Shown here: positions 54,147-64,000 of the stretch, piece by piece | Layout: each line of letters starts with the position of its first letter | Numbering within the stretch: the first letter of the stretch is position 1 | Source: Chenggangzhangella methanolivorans | Lineage (GTDB): Bacteria > Pseudomonadota > Alphaproteobacteria > Rhizobiales > Methylopilaceae | DNA: 64,000 nt | NCBI RefSeq assembly: GCF_019797865.1 | Contig: NZ_CP081869.1 | Span: 5,222,501-5,286,500, forward strand | Direction of reading: 5' to 3' | Translations under genes and position numbers: made by a program | Notes under the pieces: generated by a model | Seen by the model: the letters and a program-made list of their open reading frames with translations, nothing else | Told to the model about the DNA's origin: nothing | The model's database searches: none

Positions 54147-55391
54147 TCAGATCTCCTGCGTCGCCTGCTCTCCGCCGTTGCCGCCGCCGCCGCCACGACG
54201 GCCGCGGCTCCGCCTCGGCTTCGGCGCGGGCAGGGGGCCGTCCTCGCCGGGCTCGCGCTCGAGCGCCACGACCCGGCCTCGTTCGATCCCGAGCGCCAGC
54301 GTTCCGGCCTTGAGCTTCAGCGCCTGCTCGCCGAACAACTCGCGCCGCCAGCCCGAAAGCGCAGGAACGTCGGCGTCGTCGTCGGCCGAGATGCGTTCGA
54401 GGTCTTCGGTGTTGGCGAGCACCTTGGCGGCGACCGCATGCTTCTCGGCGATCATGCGCAGAAGCACCTTGAGGAGCTCGACAGTCGCCGGATTGCCGCC
54501 ATTGCCGCGCTGGGCCTCGAGCGCGGGGAGGTCGGCGGGATCGCGCTTGAGGCCGCGCTCGACGGCTTCGAGAATCTCCTGCCCGGCCTTGGACCGTTCG
54601 TAGCCGCGAGGGAAGGCGCGCAGGGATCCGAGCGCCGCCACGTCGCGCGGCGCGCGCGTCGCGACCTCGACGATGGCGTCGTCCTTCAGCACGCGAGAAC
54701 GCGGCACGTCGCGCCCCTGCGCCTCGCGCTCGCGCCAGGCCGCCACCTCGATCATCACGGCGAGGTCGCGCGGCTTGCGCAGCCGCGAGGCGAAGCGCCG
54801 CCAGGCGTCGTCGGGATGGGCCTCATAGGTCGCGGGCGAGGTCAGCACCTCCATCTCCTCGCTCACCCAATCGGCGCGGCCCCGCTTGTCGAGGTCGGCC
54901 GCGAGCTTCTCGTAGACGTCGCGCAGATGCGTGACGTCGGCGATCGCGTAGGTCACCTGCTCGTCGGAGAGCGGGCGGCGGCTCCAGTCTGTGAAGCGCG
55001 AGGACTTGTCGATCACGCCGCCGGTCGTGCGCGCGACCAGCTGGTCGTAGGAGATCGAGTCGCCGAAGCCGAGAACCATGGCGGCGACCTGCGTGTCGAA
55101 CACGGGGTGCGGCACCTTGCCCGACAGGTGATGGAAGATCTCGATGTCCTGCCGGCCGGAGTGGAAGACCTTCAGGACGTTTCTGTCGTCCATGAGCTCG
55201 AACAAAGGCGTAAGGTCGATGCCCGGCGCGAGCGCGTCGACGACTTCGGGCCCCTCGGCGTCGGCGAGCTGCACGACGCAGAGCTTTGGCCAGAATGTGG
55301 TCTCGCGCAGGAACTCGGTGTCGACCGTGATGTAGGGCGCTTTCGCCAAGCGCGCGCAGACGGTCTTGAGGGCGTTCGTATCGGTGATCAT
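54147..55391 (-). CDS. rnd: ribonuclease D
   Basis: A 3'-5' exonuclease that trims tRNA precursors. The DEDD exonuclease motifs are YITVDTEFLRE, the segment around VFHSGRQDIEIFHHL, and YAIADVTHLRDVY. Two HRDC-like parts follow, with a Gly/Arg-rich tail (RRSRGRRGGGGGNGG) that could bind RNA. I chose ATG 55391 (MITDTNALKTVCARL), because the longer frame upstream is the palindromic element. It is intact and divergent from aspS. Confidence 0.94.
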   Translation of the reverse strand: MITDTNALKTVCARLAKAPYITVDTEFLRETTFWPKLCVVQLADAEGPEVVDALAPGIDLTPLFELMDDRNVLKVFHSGRQDIEIFHHLSGKVPHPVFDTQVAAMVLGFGDSISYDQLVARTTGGVIDKSSRFTDWSRRPLSDEQVTYAIADVTHLRDVYEKLAADLDKRGRADWVSEEMEVLTSPATYEAHPDDAWRRFASRLRKPRDLAVMIEVAAWREREAQGRDVPRSRVLKDDAIVEVATRAPRDVAALGSLRAFPRGYERSKAGQEILEAVERGLKRDPADLPALEAQRGNGGNPATVELLKVLLRMIAEKHAVAAKVLANTEDLERISADDDADVPALSGWRRELFGEQALKLKAGTLALGIERGRVVALEREPGEDGPLPAPKPRRSRGRRGGGGGNGGEQATQEI

Positions 55392-55467
55392 CGTCAGGTC
55401 GCTATAGCGGGTTCGGCCCGCAGTGTCTTGGGAGAAGGTCGAGCTTACACGCCCAAGTCGATCTGGA

Positions 55468-55583
55468 CTGCGTGCTTCGAGACGCCCGCTCACGCGGGCT
55501 CCTCAGCATGAGGAGCGTCTGGGATGCTCAACGATCCTCATGCTGAGGAGCCGTCCGGCAAGACGGCGTCTCGAAGCACGCAG
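55468..55583. repeat. long palindromic intergenic element, copy C
   Basis: The left arm is 55468-55513 and the right arm 55536-55583, with a 22-base spacer. The variable stems are GCCCGC/GCGGGC (loop TCAC) and GCCGTC/GACGGC (loop CGGCAA). It lies in the divergent gap between rnd and aspS, so either promoter may read through it. Confidence 0.85.
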
Positions 55584-55689
55584 TCCGTGTCCGACCCGTT
55601 CGCCTTGACAATCGAGGCGCCCCCATGCGGATTTCCGCGCGCTTGTCGGGCCCGCGCCTTCTCGCGGCCCGAACGAAGGACCGACCACG

Positions 55690-57471
55690 ATGCATCGCTA
55701 CCGCTCCCACACCTGCGGCGCGCTCCGTTCGGAGCATGTCGACCAGACCGTCCGGCTCTCGGGCTGGGTGCACCGCGTGCGCGACCATGGCGGCGTCCTG
55801 TTCGTCGACCTGCGCGACCATTACGGCGTGACGCAGGTGGTCGCCGACCCGGATTCGCCGGCCTTCAAGACGGTCGAGACGGTGCGATCGGAATGGGTGA
55901 TCCGGATCGACGGCAACGTCCGCACCCGCCCTGCAGGCACGGAGAACGCGGAGCTCCCGACCGGTCAGGTCGAGGTCTACGCCCGCGACATCGAGGTTCT
56001 GGGCCCGGCCGCCGACCTGCCGCTGCCGGTGTTCGGCGACCAGGAGTACCCGGAAGAGACGCGTCTCAAATACCGCTTCCTCGACCTGCGCCGCGAGAAG
56101 CTTCACCGCAACATCATGACCCGCGGAAAAATCGTCGACGCCATGCGGGCGAAGATGAAGGACCAGGGCTTCTTCGAGTTCCAGACCCCGATCCTCACCG
56201 CCTCCTCGCCTGAAGGCGCGCGCGACTTCCTGGTGCCGAGCCGCATCCATCCGGGCAAGTTCTATGCGCTGCCGCAGGCTCCGCAGCAGTACAAGCAGCT
56301 GATCATGATGAGCGGCTTCGACCGCTATTTTCAGATCGCGCCCTGCTTCCGCGACGAGGACCCGCGCGCCGACCGTCTGCCGGGCGAGTTCTACCAGCTC
56401 GACCTCGAGATGAGCTTCGTCGAACAGGAGGACGTGTTCGCTTCCGTCGAGCCGGTGATCACCGGCGTGTTCGAGGACTTCGCGAACGGCAAGCCCGTCA
56501 CCAAGAACTGGCCGCGAATCCCCTACGCCGAGGCGATCACGAAGTACGGCACCGACAAGCCGGACCTGCGCAACCCGCTCATCATGCAGGACGTCTCGGA
56601 GCATTTCCGCGGCAGCGGCTTCAAGGTCTTCGCGCGGATGCTGGAGACCGAAGGCAACCAGGTCTGGGCGATCCCCGGGCCGACCGGCGGCAGCCGCGCG
56701 TTCTGCGACCGCATGAACTCCTGGGCGCAGTCGGAAGGCCAGCCCGGCCTCGGCTACGTCATGTGGCGGGAAGGCGGCGAGGGCGCCGGCCCGATCGCGA
56801 ACAACATCGGGCCGGAGCGCACGGCCGCGATCCGCGAGCAGCTCGGCCTGAAGGACGGCGACGCCGCCTTCTTCGTGGCGGGCGACCCGCAGAAGTTCTG
56901 GAAGTTTTCGGGTCTGGCGCGCACCCGGGTCGGCGAAGAGCTGAAGCTCGTCGACCATGACCGCTTCGAGCTCGCCTGGATCATCGACTTCCCGTTCTAC
57001 GAATGGAGCGAGGAGGAGAAGCGCGTCGACTTCTCCCACAACCCCTTCTCCATGCCGCAGGGCGGGCTCGAGGCGCTGAACGGTCAGGACCCGCTGACCA
57101 TCAAGGCGTTCCAGTACGACATCGCCTGCAACGGCTTCGAGATCGCCTCGGGCGGCATCCGCAACCATCGCCCCGAGGCGATGGTGAAGGCGTTCGAGAT
57201 CGCGGGCTATGACGAGCAGACCGTGATCGACCGCTTCGGCGGCATGTATCGCGCGTTCCAGTATGGGGCGCCGCCCCATGGCGGCATGGCGGCCGGCGTC
57301 GACCGCATCGTGATGCTGCTCACGGGCGCGACCAACCTGCGCGAGATCTCGATCTTCCCGATGAACCAGCGCGCCGAGGACCTGCTGATGGGCTCGCCCT
57401 CCGAGGCGACGCCGCAGCAGCTCAAGGAGCTCCACATCCGCGCGGCGCTGCCGCCGGCCAAGCAGGGATGA
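55690..57471 (+). CDS. aspS: aspartyl-tRNA synthetase
   Basis: A class IIb tRNA synthetase of 593 residues. It has the N-terminal OB-fold (HRYRSHTCGALRSEHVDQ, GGVLFVDLRDHYGVTQVV), motif 2 CFRDEDPRADRLPGEFYQLD and a motif 3 region (GMAAGVDRIVMLL). A large GAD insert domain lies between motifs 2 and 3, as in bacterial enzymes. ATG 55690 is the standard start. It is intact. Confidence 0.97.
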   Translation: MHRYRSHTCGALRSEHVDQTVRLSGWVHRVRDHGGVLFVDLRDHYGVTQVVADPDSPAFKTVETVRSEWVIRIDGNVRTRPAGTENAELPTGQVEVYARDIEVLGPAADLPLPVFGDQEYPEETRLKYRFLDLRREKLHRNIMTRGKIVDAMRAKMKDQGFFEFQTPILTASSPEGARDFLVPSRIHPGKFYALPQAPQQYKQLIMMSGFDRYFQIAPCFRDEDPRADRLPGEFYQLDLEMSFVEQEDVFASVEPVITGVFEDFANGKPVTKNWPRIPYAEAITKYGTDKPDLRNPLIMQDVSEHFRGSGFKVFARMLETEGNQVWAIPGPTGGSRAFCDRMNSWAQSEGQPGLGYVMWREGGEGAGPIANNIGPERTAAIREQLGLKDGDAAFFVAGDPQKFWKFSGLARTRVGEELKLVDHDRFELAWIIDFPFYEWSEEEKRVDFSHNPFSMPQGGLEALNGQDPLTIKAFQYDIACNGFEIASGGIRNHRPEAMVKAFEIAGYDEQTVIDRFGGMYRAFQYGAPPHGGMAAGVDRIVMLLTGATNLREISIFPMNQRAEDLLMGSPSEATPQQLKELHIRAALPPAKQG

Positions 57472-57509
57472 GCGGGGCTGGCGGGCTTGTTCTGACTTGC
57501 ACAAGCCAA

Positions 57510-57633
57510 CTGCGTGCTTCGAGACGCCGTCCTTCGGACGGCTCCTCAGCATGAGGGACGTCTGTGTTCTGGCATGCGCAAAGGCGCCTCATGCTGAGGA
57601 GCCTGCCCTTCGGCGGGCGTCTCGAAGCACGCA
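57510..57633. repeat. long palindromic intergenic element, copy D
   Basis: The left arm is 57510-57556 and the right arm 57587-57633, with a 30-base spacer. The variable stems are GCCGTCC/GGACGGC (loop TTC) and GCCTGCC/GGCGGGC with one G-T pair (loop CTTC). It sits between the converging aspS and AsmA-like genes, where it could end transcription or protect 3' ends. Confidence 0.85.
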
Positions 57634-57672
57634 TCTCCATGCGTCCCGGCCTTGGCCGACGAGTTCGCTCGC

Positions 57673-59659
57673 TCAGCGCTTGTAGAGCGCGGCGACGTCG
57701 ATCACCTGTGCGATTCCGGCGGGCCCAAGATCAAAGGCGCGGATCAGCTCGAGCAGGTGCGCGACGCTCGCGCGCGGCGTGACGGTGACCTCGAGCGTGC
57801 GCGGGTCGCGGATGAAGCGCGCGGCCGACTCTGCGGAGTTCTCGGCCGGCGGGCCGAACACCCGCATCATCGTCTCCTGCGCGTCGCGGGCGATCTGCTC
57901 GCGATAGAGTTCGGCCGGCATATGGGCCTGCTCGGCGGCGCGGCGGATCAGTGTCTCGACCGCGCCGCCGTCGGTGATCTTGATCCTGAAGGTCCCGACC
58001 TCGATCGCCGAAAACTTGTCGACGAAGGCCGTTCCGCTCGCGACCGCCAGCATCGGGTCGAAGGCGGCGAGCTCGCCCTTCGCTTTCACGACGCCGAGGT
58101 CGGCGAAGCGGTAGTCGAAGGCGTCGAGCGCGAGGGTCTCGGCGCCGGGATCCAGCGTCAGCGCAAAGCTCAGCCCGCCGCGCAGGCTTTCGAGCCGCAT
58201 CGTTTTCCAGAGCGGCCGCGCCGCGCGAGCCCGCGGCCGGGCGGGCGTCGAGGTCGTCGAGGTCGAAGGCGACATGCTGCGGCACGACGTTCAGCGGCGC
58301 GTTGAACTCGACGCGTACGGAGCGCGCCGTCACCTCGCCGTCAGGCCCCGCGGCGTCGACCCCCGAGGCTTCGGCGCTTGTGAGCCTCGGCGCGTGCCGG
58401 ACGAGCTCCGCTGCGGTCGGAGCCGTCGTCATCAGCACCTCGTCGCGGCCCACCTTGTCGGCGTAGTCGAGCACTCCGGAGGCCTCGAAGCCATGCGCCT
58501 CGGCCTTCTCGACGGCGAAACGCACGCCGTCCTCCCGATCAAACCGCGCCGCCTCGAGCTTGACCATGTCGAGCCGTCCGTCCGCATAGGGGCCGATCTC
58601 GGCGGCCCCGACGTCGAGCGCGCGGCGGAGCTCGCCGTCTCGAGCGATTTCGACCTTGGCGCCGTCGATCCGAACGCGGTCGAAGGACACGGCCCTCAAC
58701 CCGTCGGCCCCGTAAAGCAGCTGCTCGCGGATCTCGGCCGGCGTCGTGGGGACGCCCTCGCGCAGCTTTGAGATCACGACGTCGATCGCCGTCACCGGGA
58801 AGGCGAGGGGGCGGACCTCGACGTTTTCGACCTTGAGGCGCCGCCACGACGCCCGGATCTCGCCGCCTGGCCGCAGCGTCGCGACCGCCGAGACATTGAC
58901 GATCACGCCGGATTTCAGGAAGGGCTGGCGGTCGCCGGCCCCGTCGCCGGCGTAGAAGCGCCAGAGCGTCGGCAGGTTCACGCCCTCATAGACCAAGGGC
59001 CCGGCCGACGCCGAAAGCGACGAGGTTTGGGGCGAGCTGTCCGGCGCGAGGTAGGGGATGTCGAGCGAAACGCCGTCGACGGTCGCGCTCTCGACCGCTC
59101 CCTTTACGACCCGATTGACCGAGAGATTGCGAAGCGTCCGGCGAATCTCGCTTCTGTCGCCGGAGAAGGTCACGAGCGGCGCCGTCGCGCGCTCGAGCGA
59201 CACCATCGCGATGAGGTCGGCCTGAGTGCGGGCGTTGCGGCCGATCCCGGGGGTCGCGGTCAGGCCGCGTTCGGGTCCGGAGTAGTTTTCGATGTCGATC
59301 CGCGGGATCGTGATCGTCTCGCCGGCCGACCGGATCGTCACGTCGTCGAACACGACCCGATCGGCCGTCAGAAGCCCTTCGGACGCTTGGGCGCCGACGA
59401 TCTTGAGCGACTTGATCTGGATGCGCTGCTCGCGCCTGGCGCTCTCGACGTAGAGATCCCGCACCGCGACCGTTTGCGAGGCGAGGTCGAGGCTCACGTC
59501 CCCGCGTCCCGCGACGGAGGTCGTCTGGACACGGATGCGGCTGAGCGCCTTGTCCACCTGCGCCTCGGCGTAGCGCTGCGCGAGCATCGGGCCGAACAGC
59601 GCGCCGGCGCCGCAGACGACGGCGATGACGATGGCGGCGGTCGCAAGCGCACGCTTCAT
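57673..59659 (-). CDS. large membrane-anchored AsmA-like protein, one frameshift
   Basis: It begins with one N-terminal membrane anchor (ALATAAIVIAVVCGAGALF) and continues as about 640 residues of beta-rich sequence in the style of AsmA proteins (VQTTSVAGRGDVSLDLA, VVFDDVTIRSAGETITIP, VRIDGAKVEIARDGEL). These proteins are thought to bridge the envelope. A frame change near 58240 interrupts it. The rest runs LWKTMRLESLRGGLSFALTL to VIDVAALYKR. I do not recognise the exact family. ATG 59659. It diverges from the malic enzyme gene. Confidence 0.75.
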
Positions 59660-59885
59660 GTTCGGCCCGTTTCCCCCTTGTCCTGTCCGCGTCCGCGCCG
59701 AAATAGGCGGTCCGGCGCCCGCGGCGACCGTCTCTGCCACGCTTGGCCGGGTCGCGCCCTGCGCGGGGCTGGGGCGGCGCTTCGCGCTTGACGCTCGCGC
59801 CGCCCTCGCGCCATTCCGAAAGGAAGGCGAAGAAACGCGGCGGAGACCTCCGTCGACAAGGCCGGGCTTATAGGGAGATGGCGGC

Positions 59886-62197
59886 ATGGGCAGCAAGATG
59901 TCGGACGACCTTCGCACCGGAGCGCTCGTCTATCACCGCGGCAACGCGGCCACCGGCGCCCGGCCCGGCAAGATCGAGATCGCCGCCACCAAGCCGCTCG
60001 GCAACCAGCGCGATCTCGCGTCGCCTATTCGCCCGGCGTCGCGGCCGCCTGCGACGCCATCGCCGAGGATCCCGAACAGGCCGCCGAACTCACCATCCGC
60101 CAGAACCTCGTCGCGGTCCTGACCAACGGCACCGCCGTTCTCGGCCTCGGCAACATCGGCGCGCTAGCGGGCAAGCCGGTGATGGAGGGCAAGGCGGTGC
60201 TCTTCAAGAAATTCGCCGGCATCGACGTCTTCGACATCGAGGTCGCCGAGACCGACGCCCAACGGCTCATCGAGGTCGTGTGCGCGCTCGAGCCGACCTT
60301 CGGCGGCATCAACCTCGAGGACATCAAGGCGCCGGAGTGCTTCGAGGTCGAGGAAGCCTGCAAGGCGCGGATGGGCATTCCCGTCTTCCACGACGACCAG
60401 CACGGCACCGCGATCATCGTCGCGGCCGCGATCACCAACGGCCTCGAGCTCGCCGGCAAGCCGCTCTCGTCGGTCAAGATCGTGACCTCGGGCGCGGGCG
60501 CCGCGGCGCTCGCCTGCCTCAACCTCCTCGTGACGCTCGGCGCCAAGCGCGAGAACATCTGGGTCACGGACATCGAGGGCGTCGTCTACGAGGGCCGCGA
60601 GTCCCTGATGGACCGCTGGAAAAGCATCTACGCCCAGAAGACCGACGCGCGCACGCTCGGCGAGGTGATCGGGCGGCGCGGACGTGTTCCTCGGCCTGTC
60701 GGCCGGCGGCGTGCTGAAGCCCGAAATGGTCGCGTCGATGGCCGACAAGCCGATGATCCTCGCGCTCGCCAATCCGACGCCCGAGATCATGCCGGACGAG
60801 GCGCGCAAGGCGAAGCCGGGCGCGATGATCTGCACGGGCCGTTCGGATTTCCCGAACCAGGTCAACAACGTGCTCTGCTTCCCGTACATCTTCCGCGGCG
60901 CGCTCGACGTTTCCGCGAGCGAGATCAACGAGCAGATGAAGGCCGCCGCGGTGCGCGCCATCGCGGCGCTCGCCGCGAGGCCTCGTCCGACGTCGTCTCG
61001 AAGGCCTATGGCGGCGAGACGCGCCTCTTCGGACCCGACTCGCTGATCCCGAGCCCGTTCGATCCCCGCCTCATCCTGCGCATCGCGCCGGCGGTGGCGC
61101 GCGCCGCGATGGAGAGCGGCGTCGCCAAGCGCCCGATCGCGGATCTCCGCGCCTATGAGGAGCAGCTCAACCGCTTCGTGTTCCGCTCCGGCTTCGTGAT
61201 GAAGCCGGTGTTCACCGCGGCCCGCGCCACTCCCAAGCGCGTCATCTACGCCGACGGCGAGGACGAGCGGGCTCTCCGCGCCGCGCAGGTCGCGCTCGAG
61301 GAGGGCATCGCCGTTCCGGTGCTCATCGGCCGCCCGCACGTCATCGACGTGCGCGCCCGCCGCTACGGCCTCACCTTCAAGCCCGGAACGGACGTCGAGA
61401 TCGTCAATCCGGAAGACGACAAGCGCTATCGCGACTACGTCGCGCTCTATCTCGAGCGCGCCGGCCGCAAGGGCGTGACGCCGGACCGCGCCCGCACGGT
61501 GGTGCGCACCAACACCACCGTGATCGCCGCGCTCGCCGTCCAGCGCGGCGACGCCGACGCGATGATCTGCGGGCTGGAGGGCCGGTTCCACAACAACCTG
61601 CGCTACATCGACCAGGTCATCGGCCTGGCTTCCGACGCGCCCGACTACTCGACGCTGTCGCTGCTCATCAGCGGCCGCGGCGCCTACTTCCTGACCGACA
61701 CCTACGTCACGCCCGATCCGGACGCGCAGAGCATCGCCGAATGCGCGATCCTCGGCGCGCGAAGCGTCGAACGCTTCGGGCTGACGCCCAAGGTCGCGCT
61801 GCTCTCGCACTCGAACTTCGGCTCCGACGACACCCCGTCCGCGGTGAAGATGCGCGAAGCGCTGGCGATCCTCCGGCAGACGGCGCCGTCGCTCGAGGTC
61901 GACGGCGAAATGATGGGCGACGTCGCCCTGACGCCGGCCCTGCGGGAGAGGCTGCTTCCGACGTCGAGCCTGACGGGCGAGGCCAATCTGCTCGTCTTCC
62001 CGAACCTCGACGCCGCCAACATCGCGACGCAGCTGATCAAGACGCTCGCGGACGCGCTGCCGGTCGGGCCGATCATCGTCGGCCCGGCGAAGCCTGCGCA
62101 CATTCTGACGCCGTCGGTCACCGCGCGCGGCGTCGTGAACATGACGGCCGTCGCCGTGGTCGACGCGGCCCAGCAAAGCGCCGCCGCGCAGGGCTGA
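59886..62197 (+). CDS. maeB: NADP-dependent malic enzyme with phosphotransacetylase-like C-terminus, frameshifted
   Basis: It converts malate to pyruvate and CO2 with NADPH. The N-terminal 430 residues are malic enzyme (LVAVLTNGTAVLGLGNIGAL, VFHDDQHGTAIIVAAAI, PIFALANP-like LALANPTPEIMPDEA). The C-terminal 330 residues are a phosphotransacetylase-like domain that is regulatory and not catalytic in related enzymes. Indels lie near 60020 (LAVAYSPGVAAACDAIAEDP), 60675 and 60978. ATG 59886 or the ATG 12 bases later could start it. Total length about 770 residues is normal. Confidence 0.92.
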
Positions 62198-62300
62198 CCC
62201 GCCGCGTTCGCAGGGCCGGCCTTAGGGCGACATTAAGCCTGTCGTCCCACCATGCCGACGACGGAGGGCTGCCGGGAGCCCTCCAGGATTCGGTGCGGCC

Positions 62301-63935
62301 TTGGCGCAGGACGGCGGATATTCCCTCAAGCGGACGTTGTTGACGGCCGCGCCGATCGTCGTCGCGCCCGGTCATCGCGTTGAACGCTCTGCTCGCGTTC
62401 AACCTGGGCACGACCGCGCAACGAGAGATCGACGGCGTCGCGAACGAGGTGCTGAGGATCACCACCTCCCGCCTCGACGACGCCGCGACCGCCCTCATCG
62501 GCCTCGGCATGGAGAACGCCCACGATTGCAGTCCCGCGAGCCGGGCGGCGCTTTCGGCGGCGTCCGCGAGGGTGGGGGCGGGGTCTGAAGTCGCGGTCGT
62601 CGACCCGACCGAGCGGCCATCTGCGCCGCTCAGGGAGAGCCGCGCGTCGTCACCCAGGTGTCGCCGGAGCACGGCGCGCTCGACGCGGACGTGGCCTTGT
62701 CGGTCGTCTCGATCGGCGCCGCGTCCTCGCAGCAGATGATCCGCCTGCAATGGCGGGGCGACGACGGCTACGGCTTCCGGATCCTGATCCCGAGCGAAGA
62801 CGTCTTTCCCTACTTCCTCAAGAGCGAGTTCACGCCCGCCTTCCTGGCCGAGGCCGTGATGGTCGACGGCGCGGTGATCGCGCGCAAGCTCACGGATCCG
62901 AGCCTCACCAAGCCCGACGGGTCGCGCCTACCCGCGGTGAAGGCGACGGCGGCGTCGCAGCGCTATCCGATGCGCATCAACGTCGCGACCCCGGGCCGCG
63001 CGCTTGTGGAGGCCCACGGCGCCTTGTTCCTCTACGCCAACATCGGCGGCTTCGTGCTGGCGCTGGTGGCGGCGGCCATCGCCCTTATCGTGGGCCGCCG
63101 TTCCGGCGGACCGGTCCGCGAGATGCACGACGCGATCCGGAACCGGGAGTTCGTGCCCTATTACCAGCCGGTGATCGACATCGTGTCCGGGCGGCTTGCG
63201 GGATGCGAGGTGCTGGTGCGCTGGATCAAGCCGGACGGCAAGCTTGTGCCGCCGGGGCGGTTCATTTCGCTCGCCGAGGCGAGCGGCGAGATCTTCCCGA
63301 TGACGCTGGCCCTCATGGAGGCCGCGCGCGACGACCTCGGCGAACTCTACGGCGAGCGCAGCCAGCTCAAGCTCGGCTTCAACCTGTTCGCCGGCCACTT
63401 CGACGACGTCGCCATCGTGGACGACGTCGAGCGCATCTTCGAGGGCTCGCAGATCCGCATGACGCAGCTGATGTTCGAGGTGACCGAGCGCCAGCCGCTG
63501 CAGGACATTCCGCGCGCCCGCCTCGTGATCGCGAAGCTGCAGGCGCTCGGCGCGCGCGTCGCGCTCGACGACGTCGGGACAGGCCATGGCGGTCTGTCCT
63601 ATCTGCTCAAGCTAGGCGTCGACGTGATGAAGATGGACAAGATGTTCGTCGACGCGATCGGCACCGACCGCTACTCGGTCGCGATCGTCGACAGCATGGT
63701 GAAGCTCGCCGAGGACATGAACCTCGACCTTATCGCCGAGGGCGTCGAGACGATCGAGCAGGTCGAGTATCTGAGGGGCAAGGGCGTGCGGATGGCCCAG
63801 GGCTACGTGTTCGCGCCGCCGCTGCCGGCTTCTTCCTTCAAGCTGCTCGTCGAGGCCATGGCGCCGATCGAGCGCCGGGCGAAGCGGGCTCCGGCCGGCC
63901 GCTATGTCGGGGCGATCCGCGCCGCTGGGGCCTGA
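62301..63935 (+). CDS. EAL-domain c-di-GMP phosphodiesterase with CSS-type periplasmic sensor, frameshifted
   Basis: The N-terminus has a hydrophobic segment and a periplasmic domain. The domain carries Cys in NAHDCSPASRAAL and, in another frame, a second Cys in CAAQGEP, the two-cysteine pattern of CSS-type sensors. A second helix (IGGFVLALVAAAIALIVG) leads into an EAL domain: CEVLVRW (Glu ligand), FEVTERQPL, LDDVGTGHGGLSYL, KMDKMFVDAI and AEGVETIEQ, so the catalytic residues seem present. Indels lie near 62370 and near 62580-62640. The start, a TTG at 62301, is uncertain. Redox control of c-di-GMP breakdown is likely by family. Confidence 0.88.
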
Positions 63936-63955
63936 ACGCTTCGGAAGGGGTCACG

Positions 63956-64000
63956 ATGAGCGACGGCGCAGGCGCCAAGGTTCTGGGCGTCTATTGCGAG
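63956..64000 (+). CDS. start of a gene cut by the window end
   Basis: GGAAGGGG eight to nine bases before ATG 63956 is a good ribosome site. The first codons read MSDGAGAKVLGVYCE and then the window stops. It lies 20 bases after the EAL gene stop, so it is probably in the same operon. Too little is visible to name it. Confidence 0.55.
   Translation, partial: MSDGAGAKVLGVYCE

Overview
The window is high-GC DNA from an alphaproteobacterium, most likely of the order Hyphomicrobiales (Rhizobiales). Evidence: an NDUFA12-type complex I accessory gene next to a DUF2155 gene, a B12-dependent ribonucleotide reductase (nrdJ), the proteasome-like Anbu cluster, the aroQ-accB-accC-aat group, purM-purN, the hda-ppk-ppx-rnd-aspS group, and both bacterial N-degron aminoacyl-transferases. 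I see no tRNA, rRNA, CRISPR array, transposase or phage gene. Most of the window is core chromosome.

Layout. 0-2.4 kb: a 5'-truncated hypothetical gene and an M50-like membrane protease. 2.7-6.7 kb: nrdJ with a pair of NrdR boxes upstream. 7.0-8.0 kb: NDUFA12 and DUF2155. 8.1-12.3 kb: the Anbu operon (ATP-grasp, alpha-E, transglutaminase-like, Anbu). 12.4-15.5 kb: radC, map, an HxlR regulator and a divergent azoreductase. 15.5-18.7 kb: a GT87/GT2 glycosyltransferase and a coiled-coil membrane protein. 18.8-24.5 kb: aat, accC, accB, aroQ, a DsbA-like protein and an M48 protease, all on the minus strand. 24.8-32.5 kb: pyrG, a hypothetical gene, a VOC protein, kdsA and eno, with a DUF1835 gene and queF on the other strand. 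32.6-40.3 kb: an outer-membrane protein, recO, an LLM oxidoreductase, parC, a GloVer-like remnant, bpt and an RDD protein. 40.4-45.7 kb: an accessory-looking patch (ECF sigma tail remnant, GST, quinone oxidoreductase with a second HxlR regulator), then ndk and two tandem TerC-family genes. 45.7-57.5 kb: a cupin, purN, purM, an AI-2E family transporter, hda, ppk, ppx, rnd and aspS. 57.6-64 kb: a large AsmA-like protein, malic enzyme, an EAL phosphodiesterase and the first codons of one more gene.

Two properties cut across the window. First, about 25 genes, including ones expected to be indispensable (accC, pyrG, eno, parC, nrdJ), are broken by small indels, mostly in short homopolymers or dinucleotide repeats. 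Their protein sequences stay normal on both sides of each break. I read these as sequencing or assembly errors, not decay, and give whole-gene coordinates spanning the breaks. Second, four copies of a long palindromic intergenic element are scattered at gene borders. Each has two inverted arms, and each arm carries a hairpin whose sequence differs in every copy while the base pairing is kept.

The least understood system here is the Anbu operon: a proteasome-like hydrolase with a peptide-ligase-type ATP-grasp protein, an alpha-E protein and a transglutaminase-fold protein that seems to lack the usual nucleophilic cysteine. The operon type is already known from comparative genomics but its function is poorly understood. 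I found no clearly new system that I could defend.
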